Counted from the first letter of the stretch, positions 39,152 through 47,806 are shown. The stretch: 64,000 nt of DNA from Tetracentron sinense (GCA_015143295.1 CM026554.1:30827531-30891530); one strand, 5' to 3'. Notes: generated by a model from the letters alone, not told the origin. Numbers and translations are program-made.

Positions 39152-39599
39152 GGAAAATCAAAATGACACAAACCCAACAATTTTTTTTGTTTTCGATTAA
39201 TACCCAACTAATATTTCAAACATATCAAAACAACAATGGATCAGCTAGAAAAAGATTCTGTAATTCAAGATTGCAATCCATAATGAAAGATGAATTGAAG
39301 TCATCAGCAAACCAAGAAGTAGGGAGTAAAACAAGGAAATCACCCGATAGTGAATCTTCGAAGGCTCCATCGCTATCGCAGAAGGGTTTTGGCTGGCGAT
39401 TGAGAACACTGAAAGTGTAGTTGCAGACAGTGGCTACTGAAACTGCAATTGCGACGACGGCGAAGAGCTTCAAGAGCTCGTCCTTCGAAGGAAAAAAGAT
39501 AGGTGGTGGCTGTGACCCCTTGAAGAATTCAATTGAAGAAGAAGAAGAGTTAGGGTTTCTGGAATCTGATTTTCGGCGTTTTTTGGGGGTGGAAGCCAT
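19340..39599 (-). CDS. Man1-Src1p C-terminal (MSC) domain protein, inner nuclear membrane type, 9 exons
   Basis: Exons, high to low: 39344-39599, 32749-32876, 32562-32633, 32270-32415, 32030-32144, 31852-31944, 31341-31478, 20479-20566, 19340-19479. All introns are GT-AG and frames join exactly, giving 391 residues. A basic N-terminus (KKRRK) leads to a membrane segment at about 41-63. A lumenal part with FCEPCPDNGEC (87-97) follows. A second membrane segment spans about 229-254, and a C-terminal part ending in VVWEWQ fits the winged-helix region of MAN1/Src1 proteins. The plant form lacks the LEM domain. MAN1/Src1/Heh proteins sit in the inner nuclear envelope and bind chromatin. The start is the first ATG giving the basic head. 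No stop or frameshift is seen, so it should be functional. The family call rests on my recall of plant MSC proteins. Confidence 0.88.
19660..19810. mobile_element. Foldback MITE, family F, in intron 8
   Basis: The left arm 'ccttttaacttcctttaact' and 'gtggttaaaattcactaacc' is followed by a loop and a diverged right arm ('gttaaccatagttcaatgac'). It lies inside intron 8 (19480-20478) of the MSC-domain gene. Confidence 0.5.
20794..22079. mobile_element. PIF/Harbinger-like non-autonomous element (1.3 kb)
   Basis: The ends GGGTCTGTTTGGAAA and, inward from the right, GGTACTGTTTGACAA are flanked by TAA on both sides (20791-20793, 22080-22082), as in PIF/Harbinger insertions. Subterminal parts share 'aagctctaa' and 'tctaaaa' words. 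The middle (about 21280-21810) has a different base composition and longer open frames on the minus strand, with no transposase motif. It may be captured host sequence. It lies in intron 7 of the MSC-domain gene. Confidence 0.6.
22190..22700. mobile_element. Degraded hAT-like non-autonomous element with internal duplication
   Basis: The ends AGGGGTGGCAATTTC and, inward from the right, AAGGATGGCAAAGCGC resemble the GGGGTGGCAA termini of plant hAT elements. A 113-bp direct tandem duplication starts at 22458 and again at 22571 with 'tagggttgagggttcc'. The target duplication is not clear. Confidence 0.5.
23160..27386 (-). mobile_element. hAT element with intact-looking transposase (4227 bp)
   Basis: A perfect 8-bp target duplication GTATTTCA flanks it (23152-23159 and 27387-27394). 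The terminal inverted repeats CAGTGTTTTAAAAC and, inward from the right, CTCTGTTCTAAAAC match at 11 of 14. Both ends carry dense subterminal CGAGTC/GACTCG words (23180-23275 and 27125-27375), likely transposase binding sites. The element lies in intron 7 of the MSC-domain gene and carries one transposase gene on the minus strand. Confidence 0.92.
23596..26059 (-). CDS. hAT transposase, BED zinc finger, 4 exons
   Basis: Exons: 24851-26059, 24267-24734, 24116-24191, 23596-24041. All introns are GT-AG and frames join, giving 732 residues. The order is an acidic/Ser-Thr head, then a BED zinc finger (VRCNHCGKE ... RLKHHIAR, about residues 55-80). The RNase H-like core follows with the aspartates of SWTDQRGR and VITDNAANY and the SCAAHNVDLMLE motif. 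The C-terminal dimerisation region reads WWENYG, LAIRVLSQVCSSTGCERNWS and KRNRL. The start is the ATG at 26059; an in-frame TTG lies just before it. No premature stop or frameshift is visible, so this may be an active enzyme. It would cut and move its own element and related non-autonomous copies, such as that at 36193. Confidence 0.9.
27700..29003. mobile_element. Non-autonomous hAT element (1304 bp)
   Basis: A perfect 8-bp target duplication GCCAAGTA occurs at 27692-27699 and 29004-29011. The inverted ends are CAAGGTTCTAAAAATTGAC and, inward from the right, CAATGTTCTAAATGTCAA. Subterminal words based on CGATATC recur at both ends, a different binding word from the CGAGTC family. There is no transposase frame. 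It contains the 68-bp tandem array at 28215 and an arm of foldback family F near 28520. Confidence 0.88.
28215..28487. repeat. Tandem array of 68-bp hairpin units
   Basis: Four units start at 28215, 28284, 28352 and 28420 with TTTTAACCCTAACAAG. Each then has GTTAGGGTCACT or a close variant, so every unit can form a small TAACCCTAAC/GTTAGGGT hairpin. A fifth partial copy follows. It lies inside the 1304-bp hAT element. Confidence 0.8.
29538..30987. mobile_element. Non-autonomous hAT element (1450 bp), probably compound
   Basis: A perfect 8-bp target duplication ATTACTAA occurs at 29530-29537 and 30988-30995. The ends are TAGGGGTGTACAC and, inward from the right, TAGGGGTGTCTTC. The left third is full of GCTCGG/CGAGCC words. 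At about 30036 a block begins with CTAAAACTCAGCGAGTTG and closes near 30960 with CGAGTCGAGTTTTTGAG. It looks like a second, nested member of the CGAGTC family, though its target duplication is not recognisable. There is no transposase. Confidence 0.8.
34217..34765. mobile_element. Non-autonomous hAT element with perfect 17-bp inverted repeats
   Basis: CAGTGTTACCTAGGCAC at the left is exactly repeated in inverse at the right end (GTGCCTAGGTAACACTG). The 8-bp target duplication CCTCTAAC is perfect (34209-34216, 34766-34773). The body is 549 bp with an (AT)n run at 34613-34650 and no transposase. The TIRs differ from those of the other hAT families here, so it depends on a different transposase. 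Confidence 0.93.
34780..36190. other. Intronic DNA, possible decayed element
   Basis: No gene. Near 35390-35510 the word 'gcgaattattc' recurs. Starting at 35621 a 'gttgttaaatcgtaattg' block looks like a hAT end, and related 'tttgaatcgcaaatc' words continue at 36680-36790 beyond the 36193 insertion. An older element may therefore have been split by it. Confidence 0.3.
36193..36640. mobile_element. Non-autonomous hAT element, CGAGTC family (448 bp)
   Basis: The left end CATGGTTCAAAAACCCGAAA continues with CTCAACTCG and closely follows the left end of the autonomous element at 23160 (TTTTAAAACCCGAAAACTCG). The right end is CGAGTTTTAGAACTATG. ATTTTAAG on the left (36185-36192) and ATTTTTAAG on the right form a near-perfect target duplication. 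The interior has CGAGTC-type words at both ends and no gene. It is a plausible client of the transposase encoded at 23596-26059. Confidence 0.78.
36880..37290 (+). pseudogene. hAT transposase N-terminal remnant (BED finger)
   Basis: A plus-strand start reads MAQELKRNPNDIGWQHRDPV, the usual lead-in to a BED finger. After a frameshift comes CLKQHLIGRYPKM followed by PPEVRDTIRAHLPRR, the end of the finger and the segment after it. The last segment is duplicated about 137 bp further on (37197-37270). Frameshifts and stops make it non-functional. A Lys/Arg-rich stretch at 37610-37730 may belong to the same gene. Confidence 0.5.
37881..38042 (+). other. Unidentified coding-like stretch
   Basis: A plus-strand frame of about 54 codons contains LKEFGVHGSFIYQPLDFVL and KAILLCRKGNIVDPLHDLV before a stop. 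The composition looks protein-like rather than random, but I do not recognise the family. It may be a captured gene fragment or part of a transposon. A 110-bp imperfect tandem duplication follows (38040-38240). Confidence 0.3.
38365..38682. mobile_element. MITE, PIF/Harbinger-like ends
   Basis: The ends GGGTCTGTTCTTTTGGTGGA and, inward from the right, GGCTCCGTTCTTTTGGTGAA are followed by 'aacttttaaa' on both sides. The flanking triplets CTA and TTA differ by one base. The body is 318 bp and non-coding, inside intron 1 of the MSC-domain gene. Confidence 0.65.
39088..39147. repeat. (TA)n microsatellite
   Basis: About 28 TA dinucleotides in intron 1 of the MSC-domain gene, 200 bases downstream of exon 1 in the direction of transcription. 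Similar runs stand at 34613 and 36798. Confidence 0.95.
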
Positions 39600-39799
39600 T
39601 TTTGTGTTCTTCCAAGTTTTGAGAAACGCTCTTAAACCAGCGGGAAAGAGAGATGAATTCGTCAGACCTCTTGTGAGGAGCGTGATGCACACTCACCGTG
39701 TTACCCTTGCCGTACATTTGGAGTTTACATGGCACTCAAGCTAAGTTTGCTTTTTGCCTCGGTTTCGTGGGCAAAGGTTTTTTTTTTTTGGTACATTCT

Positions 39800-39955
39800 C
39801 TCTTTTTTTTTTCCTTTTTTTTTCACATTCCGGTTAGTAATCCGGTCAGGTGGAGTTAACAACTATGCTCACCTCTCTCCCACGGGATTGATATCAGGAA
39901 CTGCATCTTAGTGAGGGGGTATTCAACTATTAGGCTAGTCCTATGATTTTTTTTA
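39800..39955 (-). mobile_element. SINE-like element upstream of the MSC-domain gene
   Basis: On the minus strand the order is a box A-like TAGCCTAATAGTTGAA, a box B-like GATATCAATCCCG and an A-rich tail (poly-T runs at 39779-39830 on the plus strand). It shares its layout with the segment at 18786. It lies about 200 bp upstream of the start codon of the MSC-domain gene. Confidence 0.45.
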
Positions 39956-40079
39956 TCGGATAATGCAAGAATATATATTAATCAAAGATGGAAATAAGCA
40001 CGCGTACAAAAAAAAAAGTTTGCAATGTCTTAAACTAAACCCCATATGATATCCTAATTGATCATGAATATTGATATCT

Positions 40080-40700
40080 GTCATCCCAGCACTTGGCCCT
40101 AATCCACTCCTTCATCCCGGATGGAGACTCACTCCAAGATTAGTAATCGGATATCATCTTGAATTTGAGATATAGAGGATGATGAGTTATCAAAAACTCT
40201 CATATTCCTCTCTTTCCAAATACATCATGAGATGACTCCCGGTAGCATCGATCAAATTGTTCTCTTGGCATCATACACACTAGTCAAAGTCCAACAGGAT
40301 AAGAAGTTCTGAAATGAAGAAGGAAATGCCCAATCCATCCCTAATCAGGAGAGAAAAAATCTCAAATAACACTCACAATAGGACAGTGCAACAACAGATG
40401 GTCTGTCGTCTCTTCTTCTTGGAAGCATAAGTAACAGCGAGTAGCTAGACTATATCTTCTATGCTTTAAGAGATCACTTGTAAGGATTTTATCCAAAAAT
40501 GCATTCCAAAGGAAGAAGGAGACCTTGGATGGAATACTTGTATTCCACACCTGTCGATGGGAAAGGTTGCCAAGTATTTATTTGAGTTTGAATGTTCAAG
40601 CAAGCTAGGTTCAAATCAAATCGTTTTTCCACAGGAAGTTTTGGTCGACAGGAAGTGTTAGTGGGCATGGTCTTGTTGAAATGTCTCAAAAATACCACAT
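40080..40700 (-). pseudogene. LINE (L1-type) 3' fragment, zinc-binding RT tail
   Basis: The minus strand reads VWNTSIPSKVSFFLWNAFLD, then TRCYLCFQEEETTDHLLLHC, the zinc-binding domain found after the reverse transcriptase in plant L1 LINEs and related proteins. Further on come W+ERN-type residues (CIWKERNMRVFDNS). Stops and frameshifts interrupt it. The polymerase domain is absent, as expected for a 5'-truncated copy. Confidence 0.75.
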
Positions 40701-41430
40701 TTGTTCATTACTTGTGAGTATGTCAGAGGCCTTTAACACAATCTCAAGGATAGGGTGGAAATTCTTCTAGAAGAGCCAAATTTCTTTTATATATATATGT
40801 GTGTGTGTGTGTTTGTATGTATATTACTTATTTTAAGTTAAAATTACATGTATAGCCTTCTTTAATGGAATAATATATATATATTATGTATGCTACTCTT
40901 TGGTTTACATTGCCGATCCAAGCCCGAATAAAGGAGGAGGGTTGATAACACATGAAAGATCAATATTTGTAAATGGAAAATTTCATGGTCAAAATGCAGT
41001 CAAAGTTAATGTCTTAAGTTTGTACGTCCCCGAGTGTTAAGTCGTGATGATGAAGTTGTCAACTGAAGAACATCTCATCAAAGCTCAGCTCTCACGCCTT
41101 AGGATGGTAAGTGACTTAGAGACCTAGCCTATTCCTTGGGCTGATTGACTTAGAAAATCTAGTTATACCTTAGGAAATTAGAGGCCTGACCCCTAGATCT
41201 GAAAATCCAGTCAGAGTGGACAAAACGGAGACATACTCGCTCGAGCAAAATTCTGGCTCGCTCGAGCAAAGAGGTCTTGGGACAAAGGCCTAAGAAAGTG
41301 TCTATAAAACCCGAATCAAACCCGTTCGAATGAGAGTTGGGTTGGCTCGAGCAAATTGCTCTCAAGTGAATGACTTCTCTACTAACTGAGATTCTAATAG
41401 CTTTCTCACTCAAGCGAGATGTTGGTTGGT
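40700..41430. other. Remnant of an older element with GCTCGAGCGA palindromes
   Basis: No gene. Bases 41235-41415 carry repeated self-complementary CGCTCGAGC / TTGCTCGAGC words. The same kind of words resume at 47100-47150, right after the copia element, so the copia at 41434-47063 seems to have split an older LTR-like sequence. Confidence 0.4.
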
Positions 41431-41433
41431 TAC

Positions 41434-41678
41434 TGTTATAATGGACCATCTAAATAAGTCTTTCATAGCTTTATTATCTACTTATTTTATTATGTTTTAG
41501 TGTCTATTATTTTTTATGTAATTAAGGGCATTTATATCATTTTATTATGTTAGTAATATAAAAGAAAAGTTAAAGGGATGGAGAAACTAATTTTTTCATA
41601 CCCTATTCTCCTTCCTTTTTCCTCTTCTCCTCTTTCTCTCTTCCACAAACCCTATTTTACTATTCTTAATTTTCTACT
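41434..41678 (+). repeat. 5' LTR of copia (41434-47063)
   Basis: Runs TGTTATAATGGACCATC to TTTTCTACT and is followed directly by the primer site. It is collinear with the 3' LTR. Confidence 0.9.
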
Positions 41679-41846
41679 TGGTATCAAAGCAAGAAATCAA
41701 GGTTTGCATTTTTTTTGGGCAACAAAACAAGAAATTATAATTAATTATAGTTAACTCCAGTATCTAGAAACATTATCAATAGGCCAAAAATTAAAATTCA
41801 CATGAAGAAGCAACTGGCCGATGCCTACATACTTCATATTTCAAGC

Positions 41847-42035
41847 TTACTTCTTTGACAAGTTGGGCCCCCTCTTCTTCCTAAATCCAACAATGGCGGT
41901 GACGAAACAACGATTGTACTGCATATGCTTGTGGGCCCTACCTCTAGGCTTCTTCTTCTTGTCTTGCTTCGCTACCTTTGGGGTCTAGCCTCTCACCTTC
42001 CCGGCACGAGCCAAAGATCCATGAACCTTACCCAT
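41847..42035 (-). pseudogene. RPS30: Processed pseudogene of ribosomal protein eS30
   Basis: The minus strand reads MGKVHGSLARAGKVRG, a stop at codon 17, then [19 protein letters not shown], continuing to a natural TAA after 62 codons, the usual length of plant eS30. The premature TAG replaces the expected Gln, consistent with a C-to-T change. No intron interrupts the frame. A short 3' untranslated stretch ends in an A-run (poly-T at 41709-41716 on the plus strand), so it is a reverse-transcribed mRNA copy. It lies in antisense orientation in the leader of the copia element. The source protein is a small-subunit ribosomal protein; this copy cannot make it. Confidence 0.88.
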
Positions 42036-43158
42036 GGCTGAGTGTTAGGGCCTAGATTGCTATTACTACTACTGCTTCTTCCTCTGGCTTCGGCTGACAA
42101 CTATAAGTGACAAGATGAGAAAATGTTTATTCTTCCTTTGAGTTCTGGCTTCTTCCTCTGCTTTTGGATTTTAAGTCTTCACATCAATTATTGCATCCTG
42201 AGAGTCCTCATTTTAGTCTTTCGCTTCGTGTTTTTGGTTGTACTTGCTTTCTTCATATCCTGAGTCAAAACCGTTCTAAGTTGGATCCTAAATCCACCAA
42301 ATATCTATTATTATGATATTTCTCTACACAGAAGGGGTATAAGGTGTTTGATCTCCTGACAGGTAAGAGGTTTATCACTAAGGATATTTCTTTCTTTAAG
42401 TCGATTCCATTTTTTTCTGGGGCTCCTCTTCAGGAAGAGAGTGTTAGTGAAGAGATAGCTCTTCCAGTACCAGTACCCCTCCTAGTTCCTATTCTAGGAG
42501 GTACTCCTTTAGTGTCGTTGTTGTCCTATTTTGATGACACTAGAGAGAAGAAAAATGAGCTGAAAACATACTTAAGACGTTTTAGGGTGGAGCCTCAATC
42601 AGCAGAACAACACTCTTAGCATACCTCTATGGATCTCAGTCGGTTGCTCTCAGTCCAGGTAATTCTTCATTTTTATCCAACACTACTGATCTTGATGCTC
42701 CTATTGTCTTACGCAAAGGAAAACACACTTATACATCTCATCTCTAACTTTATTTCTTATGAATCTTGTTCTCCATCTATTCGTGGTTTTGTTTCATCTT
42801 TGTTTTTAATATCTATTCCATCTAGAGTTATAGATGCATTGCAGCACCTAAGTGGAAGGAAGCAATATGGGAGGAAATGAAGGCACTCACAAAAAATAAT
42901 ACATGAGAACTTGTTGATGCTTCTAAGGACATGAAGCTAGTTGGATGCAAGCGGGTTTATACCGTAAAATACAAGGGTGATGGTACTGTTGATAGATACA
43001 AAGCAAGGTTGGTCGCTACGGGATTCACATAGACCTATGGGATCGATTATCAGGAAACATTTGAACCTATAGCCAAATTAAATACAACCAGAATTCTTCT
43101 TTCAGTAGCAGCAAATCAATCCTGGTCTCTCTTTCAGCTGGATGTGAAGAAAGCTTTT

Positions 43159-45623
43159 TGTAGAGACCCCGAATCTTTTTCTTGTTTTTACTTCATTGTA
43201 TTAGGGGTATTATAGTCATTGTGATGTTTTGATGTTTATTGTATTATATATTTATTTGGTGTGGTGTAAACTAGGCTTAATCAAACTTGTAACGGAGGGA
43301 TGTCATATCACACCATAAACTTTAGGAAGCTCTAGTTTTGGTACCGTTTATTGGAATTGAGTGATTCTTGAACCATTAGAAAAGTGTTGGAACCCTCTTC
43401 GAAGTTCATGTTTAATATTTTTCCTTATTTTGAGTTTAAGCCAAGTCAATGGTGGGTTTTATCTAATGGAATTGCAGATCAGTCAACTTTGGGGATAATT
43501 TAGTCTATTAATTAAGTAGAATTTAGAAATTCTAAAATGCTAGAAATGTTCGTTTTCAAGAGACGAATCCAACCCAAGTTAAATCGTCAAAATCCGTCGA
43601 GTGAGTCAAAAGTTATGGTCAAAACAGTGGAGTAGGTCAAAAAAAAATCTGTAGGCAACCGATCGCTCGGTCAGAAGTAGCGATCGATCGGTCCAAAACC
43701 GGTCGATCGGTATCTATCGACTGGTCCAAAATTTTGTATGGGGAAAATTTTCAGTGAGTGCTTTTTTTTACCGATCGCCCGGTCAAGAGCACCGATCGCT
43801 CGGTTGAGAACCGATCGATCAGTCATAACCACCGATCGCTCGGTCCTTCGTGTTTTTGCAGAAATTTAGTAAGGGCTTTTTGGTCTTTTATTCTCAGACA
43901 TTGGGGCTATAAATAGAGGGTCCTACTCGAAATATTAAAATACTCTACCTATTTCTAACCTAATTTGGCAAAAAGGGGGAGAAAACCTAGGGTTTGAGGG
44001 AGAGGGTTGCTTGGAGAAGGAGGTTGCTAGAAGATTGAAAGGAAAGCTTGGAGATCGTCCTCAAAGCTTCTCCAAATCTCCTCAGGAGCGTTTTGAATCC
44101 AATGGAAGGATTCCTAAGGTCGCTATACTATCCTAATCAACTTTATTTTAAGGTTTTGTGAATGTTAAGATAATAGAAATGATAGAAATAGAGCTTAATT
44201 ATGTTTTCCCTAATTTTCTATGAAGTAAGCTAATTTTGGATGGAAATGTGGATTAGAATGTAGATGGAATGTATGGAGGATGGGACATGTATGGAGGATG
44301 AGATTAATTTGTAGATGTGGATGAATATATGGATTGTATGGATGGAATTATGATTTGATGAATGCATGAAAAGGTAGAGAAACAATGGATTTATATTATG
44401 TGTACTCAAGGTGTTTGTGAAAATGCTTGAGAGGATAAATGCTATTATACTCTTATGAAATAGTAGTAAATAGATTATGAATTGTGTTAAGAATTATGAT
44501 AAGATATATATATATATATGATTGTTTGGTAAGTATATCTAATTACTTGCATGAAAATTGGTAGTCGGAAATGTAAGAACTTAGAGGAACATCTCTCAAA
44601 CCGGGAATTCTCTAACTATTTGGTATGAGACATATAGTGGAGTTTCCATGGTGGGAGATCGGAATCTAAGCAATTACCGACTCGAATGTTAATTTCGACA
44701 CTTAAGTACACAAGCACGTGTATGTTAAGATAAGAGTCTCACAAGTCACACATGTGGACCACAAGCATGAGCATGACATATGTATGACATTCTGAATAAG
44801 CATAAGCATGACATGGTCCGTATCCGCCAAGAACGGCATGTCAACTTGATTCTTAGACATGGTCCGTATCCGCCAAGAACGGCATGTCAACCATTTAATT
44901 CTTAGACATGGTCCGTATCCGCCAAGAACGGCATGTCACATCATTGTATGATCTGAATAAGTGCATAAGCATAAACATCTCACAAGCACGTGGTCTTATA
45001 AGCATAAGCAACTCATAAGTGTATTGTCTTCCAAGTCTAAGATTCTCACAAGTACACGAGTCAAGGTGATGATATGATGTATATGCGCACACGTTCTTCC
45101 GCACTCTGATTATGTTATTATGTTATTGGATATGTTTCCGACTAAGTGCAGGTGTATTATTATTGTTGGTTGGATTTTATATACACTGAGTACCTTTGTA
45201 CTCAGCCGGACTTCGTCTTGGCAGGTTTAGAGCAGGAGTACACGACGGAGCCGTGGGTTGAGGAAACATACGCGGAGGAAGGAGGTGAAGGTGAGCCTTC
45301 TGAGGAGGGAGCCAGAGACTTGGGTGGCTACACCTCTTAGTTTTTATTTCATTTGATTGAGAGAGTTGTATTAGACTTGAGTAGATGTTGCTTAGTAGAC
45401 TTTTTTAGTTGTGTATTAGACTCTTTGGTTTTAGTGGGTTGTATTTGTTGACTATAGACTCGTGCTATTTAGTTGGTTACAGTTGATATATCGAAAATTT
45501 TACTATCCTCATTTTTGGAGACTCGTGTTAGTGTGCCTTACATGTCATGGATTTTAAGCAGGTTAAGTAATGTGGCGATCCTAAAGTCCTATTTTAGCCT
45601 TGTGGGATTTTGGGGTCGTTACA
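43159..45623 (+). mobile_element. Solo LTR, family G copy 2, nested in copia RT (2465 bp)
   Basis: Starts TGTAGAGACCCCGAATC and ends GGGGTCGTTACA, flanked by the perfect 5-bp duplication CTTTT (43154-43158, 45624-45628). Removing it with one duplication restores the RT frame at the LDVKKAF-LHGD junction. The promoter is CTATAAATAGAGG at about 43909. It contains a block of ACCGATCGCTCGGT-like palindromes (43660-43850) and a tandem array (44811-44938). No internal region, primer site or polypurine tract is present, so it is a solo LTR left by recombination. It is probably Ty3/gypsy, judging by length and structure only. Confidence 0.9.
44811..44938. repeat. Three tandem units (46-49 bp) in solo LTR
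   Basis: ACATGGTCCGTATCCGCCAA followed by GAACGGCATGTC is repeated at 44811, 44857 and 44906 with different short spacers. Each unit holds inverted GACATG/CATGTC words. Confidence 0.9.
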
Positions 45624-46821
45624 CTTTTCTTCATGGAGATCTCCAAGAAGAAGTTTATATGACTTTACCTCCTGAGTTTAATGTTCGGAATCAAAAGAGT
45701 AAAGTTTGTCATCTGAAGAAGGCAATTTATGACCTTAAAAGAGTCCCCTAGGGTTTGGTTTGAAATGTTTAGTGAAACTGTGAATAAGTTTGAGTATACT
45801 CAATGTCACTCAGATCATACGTTGTCTGTGAAGCATTTGGGAAACACAACTATTGCACTTCTAGTGTATGTAGATGATATTGTTGTAACTGGAGATAACC
45901 CGGGGGTGATACAGAATTTTAAGGATCTTCTGGTCAAAGAGTTTGAGATTTAAAATTTAAGTTTACTCAGGTATTTCCTTGGGATTGAAGTTGCCCACTC
46001 AAGGAAGGACATCTTCATAACTTAGAGAAAATATATCATTGATTTGTTAGAAGACACTAGAAATCTTGACTCGAAACCTGTGGCAACTCCTATGGAAGCT
46101 AATGTTAAGCTTGACTATAAGAGTGACGAGTTGCTTGAAGATATTGGTATGCTTCAAAGACTTGTTGGCAAGTTGATTTACTTATCCTTGACTCATCCCG
46201 ATATTGCTTATACAGTGAGTGTAATTAGTCAGTTCATGCACAGTCCTAGGACTGTACACATTAAATCTGCGGAATAAATTTTGAGATACTTAAAGTCTTC
46301 ACCAGGTCGAGGGTTATTATTCAAACGAAATGAGCACTTGAAGGTAGAGGCATATACAGATGTTGATTGGGCTGGGTTAGTCACAGATCACCGATCTACA
46401 CCAGGCTATTGCACCAAGGTTTGTAGAAATTTGGTTACCTGAAGAAGTAAGAAATAGTCTGTGGTTGCACGTTCTAGCGCCGAAGCAGAGTATAGAGCAA
46501 TGGCTTATGGATCCTGTGAGTTATTGTGGATCAAGACCTTGATAATAGAACTTGGTTTTTCAAACCCATCGGAACTCTTTTGTGATAATAGAGCTGCTAC
46601 TAGTATTGCACATAACTCAGTGCAACATGACATGACCAAATATATTGAGGTTGACAGACATTTCATAAGAGAAGATAGCTTCAAAGATAATCAGTCTTAC
46701 CTTTGTAAAAACAGAAGATCGGTTAGCAGATGTTCTTACGAAGACGGTTGCTTCATCACATCATCATGGGCTTATTGGCAAGCTTGGCATGCTGGACATT
46801 TATATCCCGCTTGAGGGGGGG

Positions 46822-47063
46822 TGTCGTAATGGACTATCTAAATAAGCCTATTGAAGCTTTATTATCTAGATATTTTATTATGTTTTAGTGTCTCTTGTCT
46901 TTTATATAATTAAGGGTATTTATGTCATTTCATTCTGTTAGTAACATAAAAGAAGAGTCAAAGAGATGGATAAACTAATTTTTCCATACTCTATTTTTCT
47001 TTTTCCTTCTTCTTCCATTTCTCTCTTCCACAAACCCTAGTTTATTATTCTTAATTTTCTACT
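46822..47063 (+). repeat. 3' LTR of copia (41434-47063)
   Basis: Runs TGTCGTAATGGACTATC to TTTTCTACT. Scattered substitutions against the 5' LTR indicate an old insertion. Confidence 0.9.
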
Positions 47064-47068
47064 GTTAC

Positions 47069-47540
47069 TAAAAGCCAAAATTAAAAGGTTTTAGTCCGGC
47101 TTTGAATAGGGTTCGCTTGAGCGAATCCCAAGCTAGCTCGAGCGAGATTCACGCAATTTCTGTTTTAGAAACAAAACATTTCCAATTCTGAATTATGTGT
47201 GGTTTACTTATAAACTAGCTAACACCCCGAGTGATGCACAGGAATACAAAGAAAAATATAAACAAAATAAATAAATAATGCATATAATAATGATGTGGAA
47301 GATAGTTTTTTTGAAAACGAACTAACTACTATTGGGCAAAATCGGAAATAGAAAATAGTAGTAAATTAGGATGTGATTAGCCAACCATGCATTATTAAAA
47401 AAAACATTGTGTTCCATCCCATGACTCGTCTTCAACACCAATTTCATGCTCGAAGTCGCACATATGGTCCCCAATTTACAGAACCGTTTTATAGTCATCC
47501 TTCATCCTTTATCCTTTAATGGTGACCCGAATCGTCTAGC
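47069..47540. other. Flank of the split older element, then featureless DNA
   Basis: Bases 47100-47150 hold CGCTTGAGCG and GCTCGAGCGAG palindromes that continue those before the copia insertion. After about 47220 nothing is recognised. Confidence 0.4.
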
Positions 47541-47544
47541 CCAT

Positions 47545-47730
47545 GCTTTTATAAGCCACAACGCGTCCCTTTTAACACCTATTAATTAATTGTGGTTAAG
47601 ATTCACTCACCCTAAGGTTCATGCTTCCAACCTCAATTTTTAAGGAAAATATTTTAAAAAAAGTTATCATAAGATTTTAAAAAAAATTAACTAGTGTTAA
47701 AAGGGCTCTATGAGTGGGCAGACCAAATCC
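47545..47730. mobile_element. Foldback MITE, family F
   Basis: The left arm 'gcgtcccttttaacacctat' plus 'tgtggttaagattcactcac' meets a reduced right arm 'ttaactagtgttaaaagggc'. Confidence 0.5.
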
Positions 47731-47806
47731 GATCTCTAGTTTAATAGAGACAATGGTCATGTTATATATGATAAGTGCAAATCCTCAAATCGGCGTGTAC
47801 CCCTCT

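Larger units (their letters stand above)
32877..39343 (-). other. Intron 1 of the MSC-domain gene (6.5 kb)
   Basis: The donor is CTATCGG|GTGATTTCC and the acceptor AATTACAG|ATTTCTG on the minus strand. It contains two well-bounded hAT elements (34217, 36193), remnants of a hAT transposase (36880) and a MITE (38365). It also has AT microsatellites (34613, 36798, 39090) and an unidentified open stretch (37881). Bases 32880-34205 show nothing recognisable. Confidence 0.85.
42222..46790 (+). pseudogene. Copia pol remnant (integrase end, RT, RNase H), split by an LTR
   Basis: Segments 42222-43158 and 45629-46790. The order is the integrase C-terminal part (LDPKST, KGYKVFDLLTGKRF), then RT (VGCKRVYTVKYKGDGTVDRY, RLVATGF). 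The frame breaks within LDVKKAF, where the LTR is inserted, and resumes with LHGDLQEEVYM. The catalytic YVDDIVVTGDN and RNase H motifs (SSAEAEYRAMA, DNRAATSIAHN, VDRHFIRE) follow. Several in-frame stops replace Trp or Gln codons and there is a frameshift near 45745, so it is dead. Confidence 0.9.
41434..47063 (+). mobile_element. Ty1/copia element, degraded, with nested insertions
   Basis: The LTRs lie at 41434-41678 and 46822-47063. The 5' LTR is followed by TGGTATCAAAGCAAG (initiator tRNA-Met primer site) and the 3' LTR is preceded by the polypurine tract GAGGGGGGG. The target duplication GTTAC is perfect (41429-41433 and 47064-47068). The pol remnant lies at 42222-46790. Without the nested 2465-bp LTR and its 5-bp duplication the element is about 3.2 kb. 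Gag, protease and most of integrase are missing. It also carries an antisense eS30 pseudogene between primer site and pol. Confidence 0.92.

Noticed and set aside
38968..39420. 150-codon plus-strand frame
   Set aside because: It runs through the (TA)n microsatellite and antisense to exon 1 of the MSC-domain gene.
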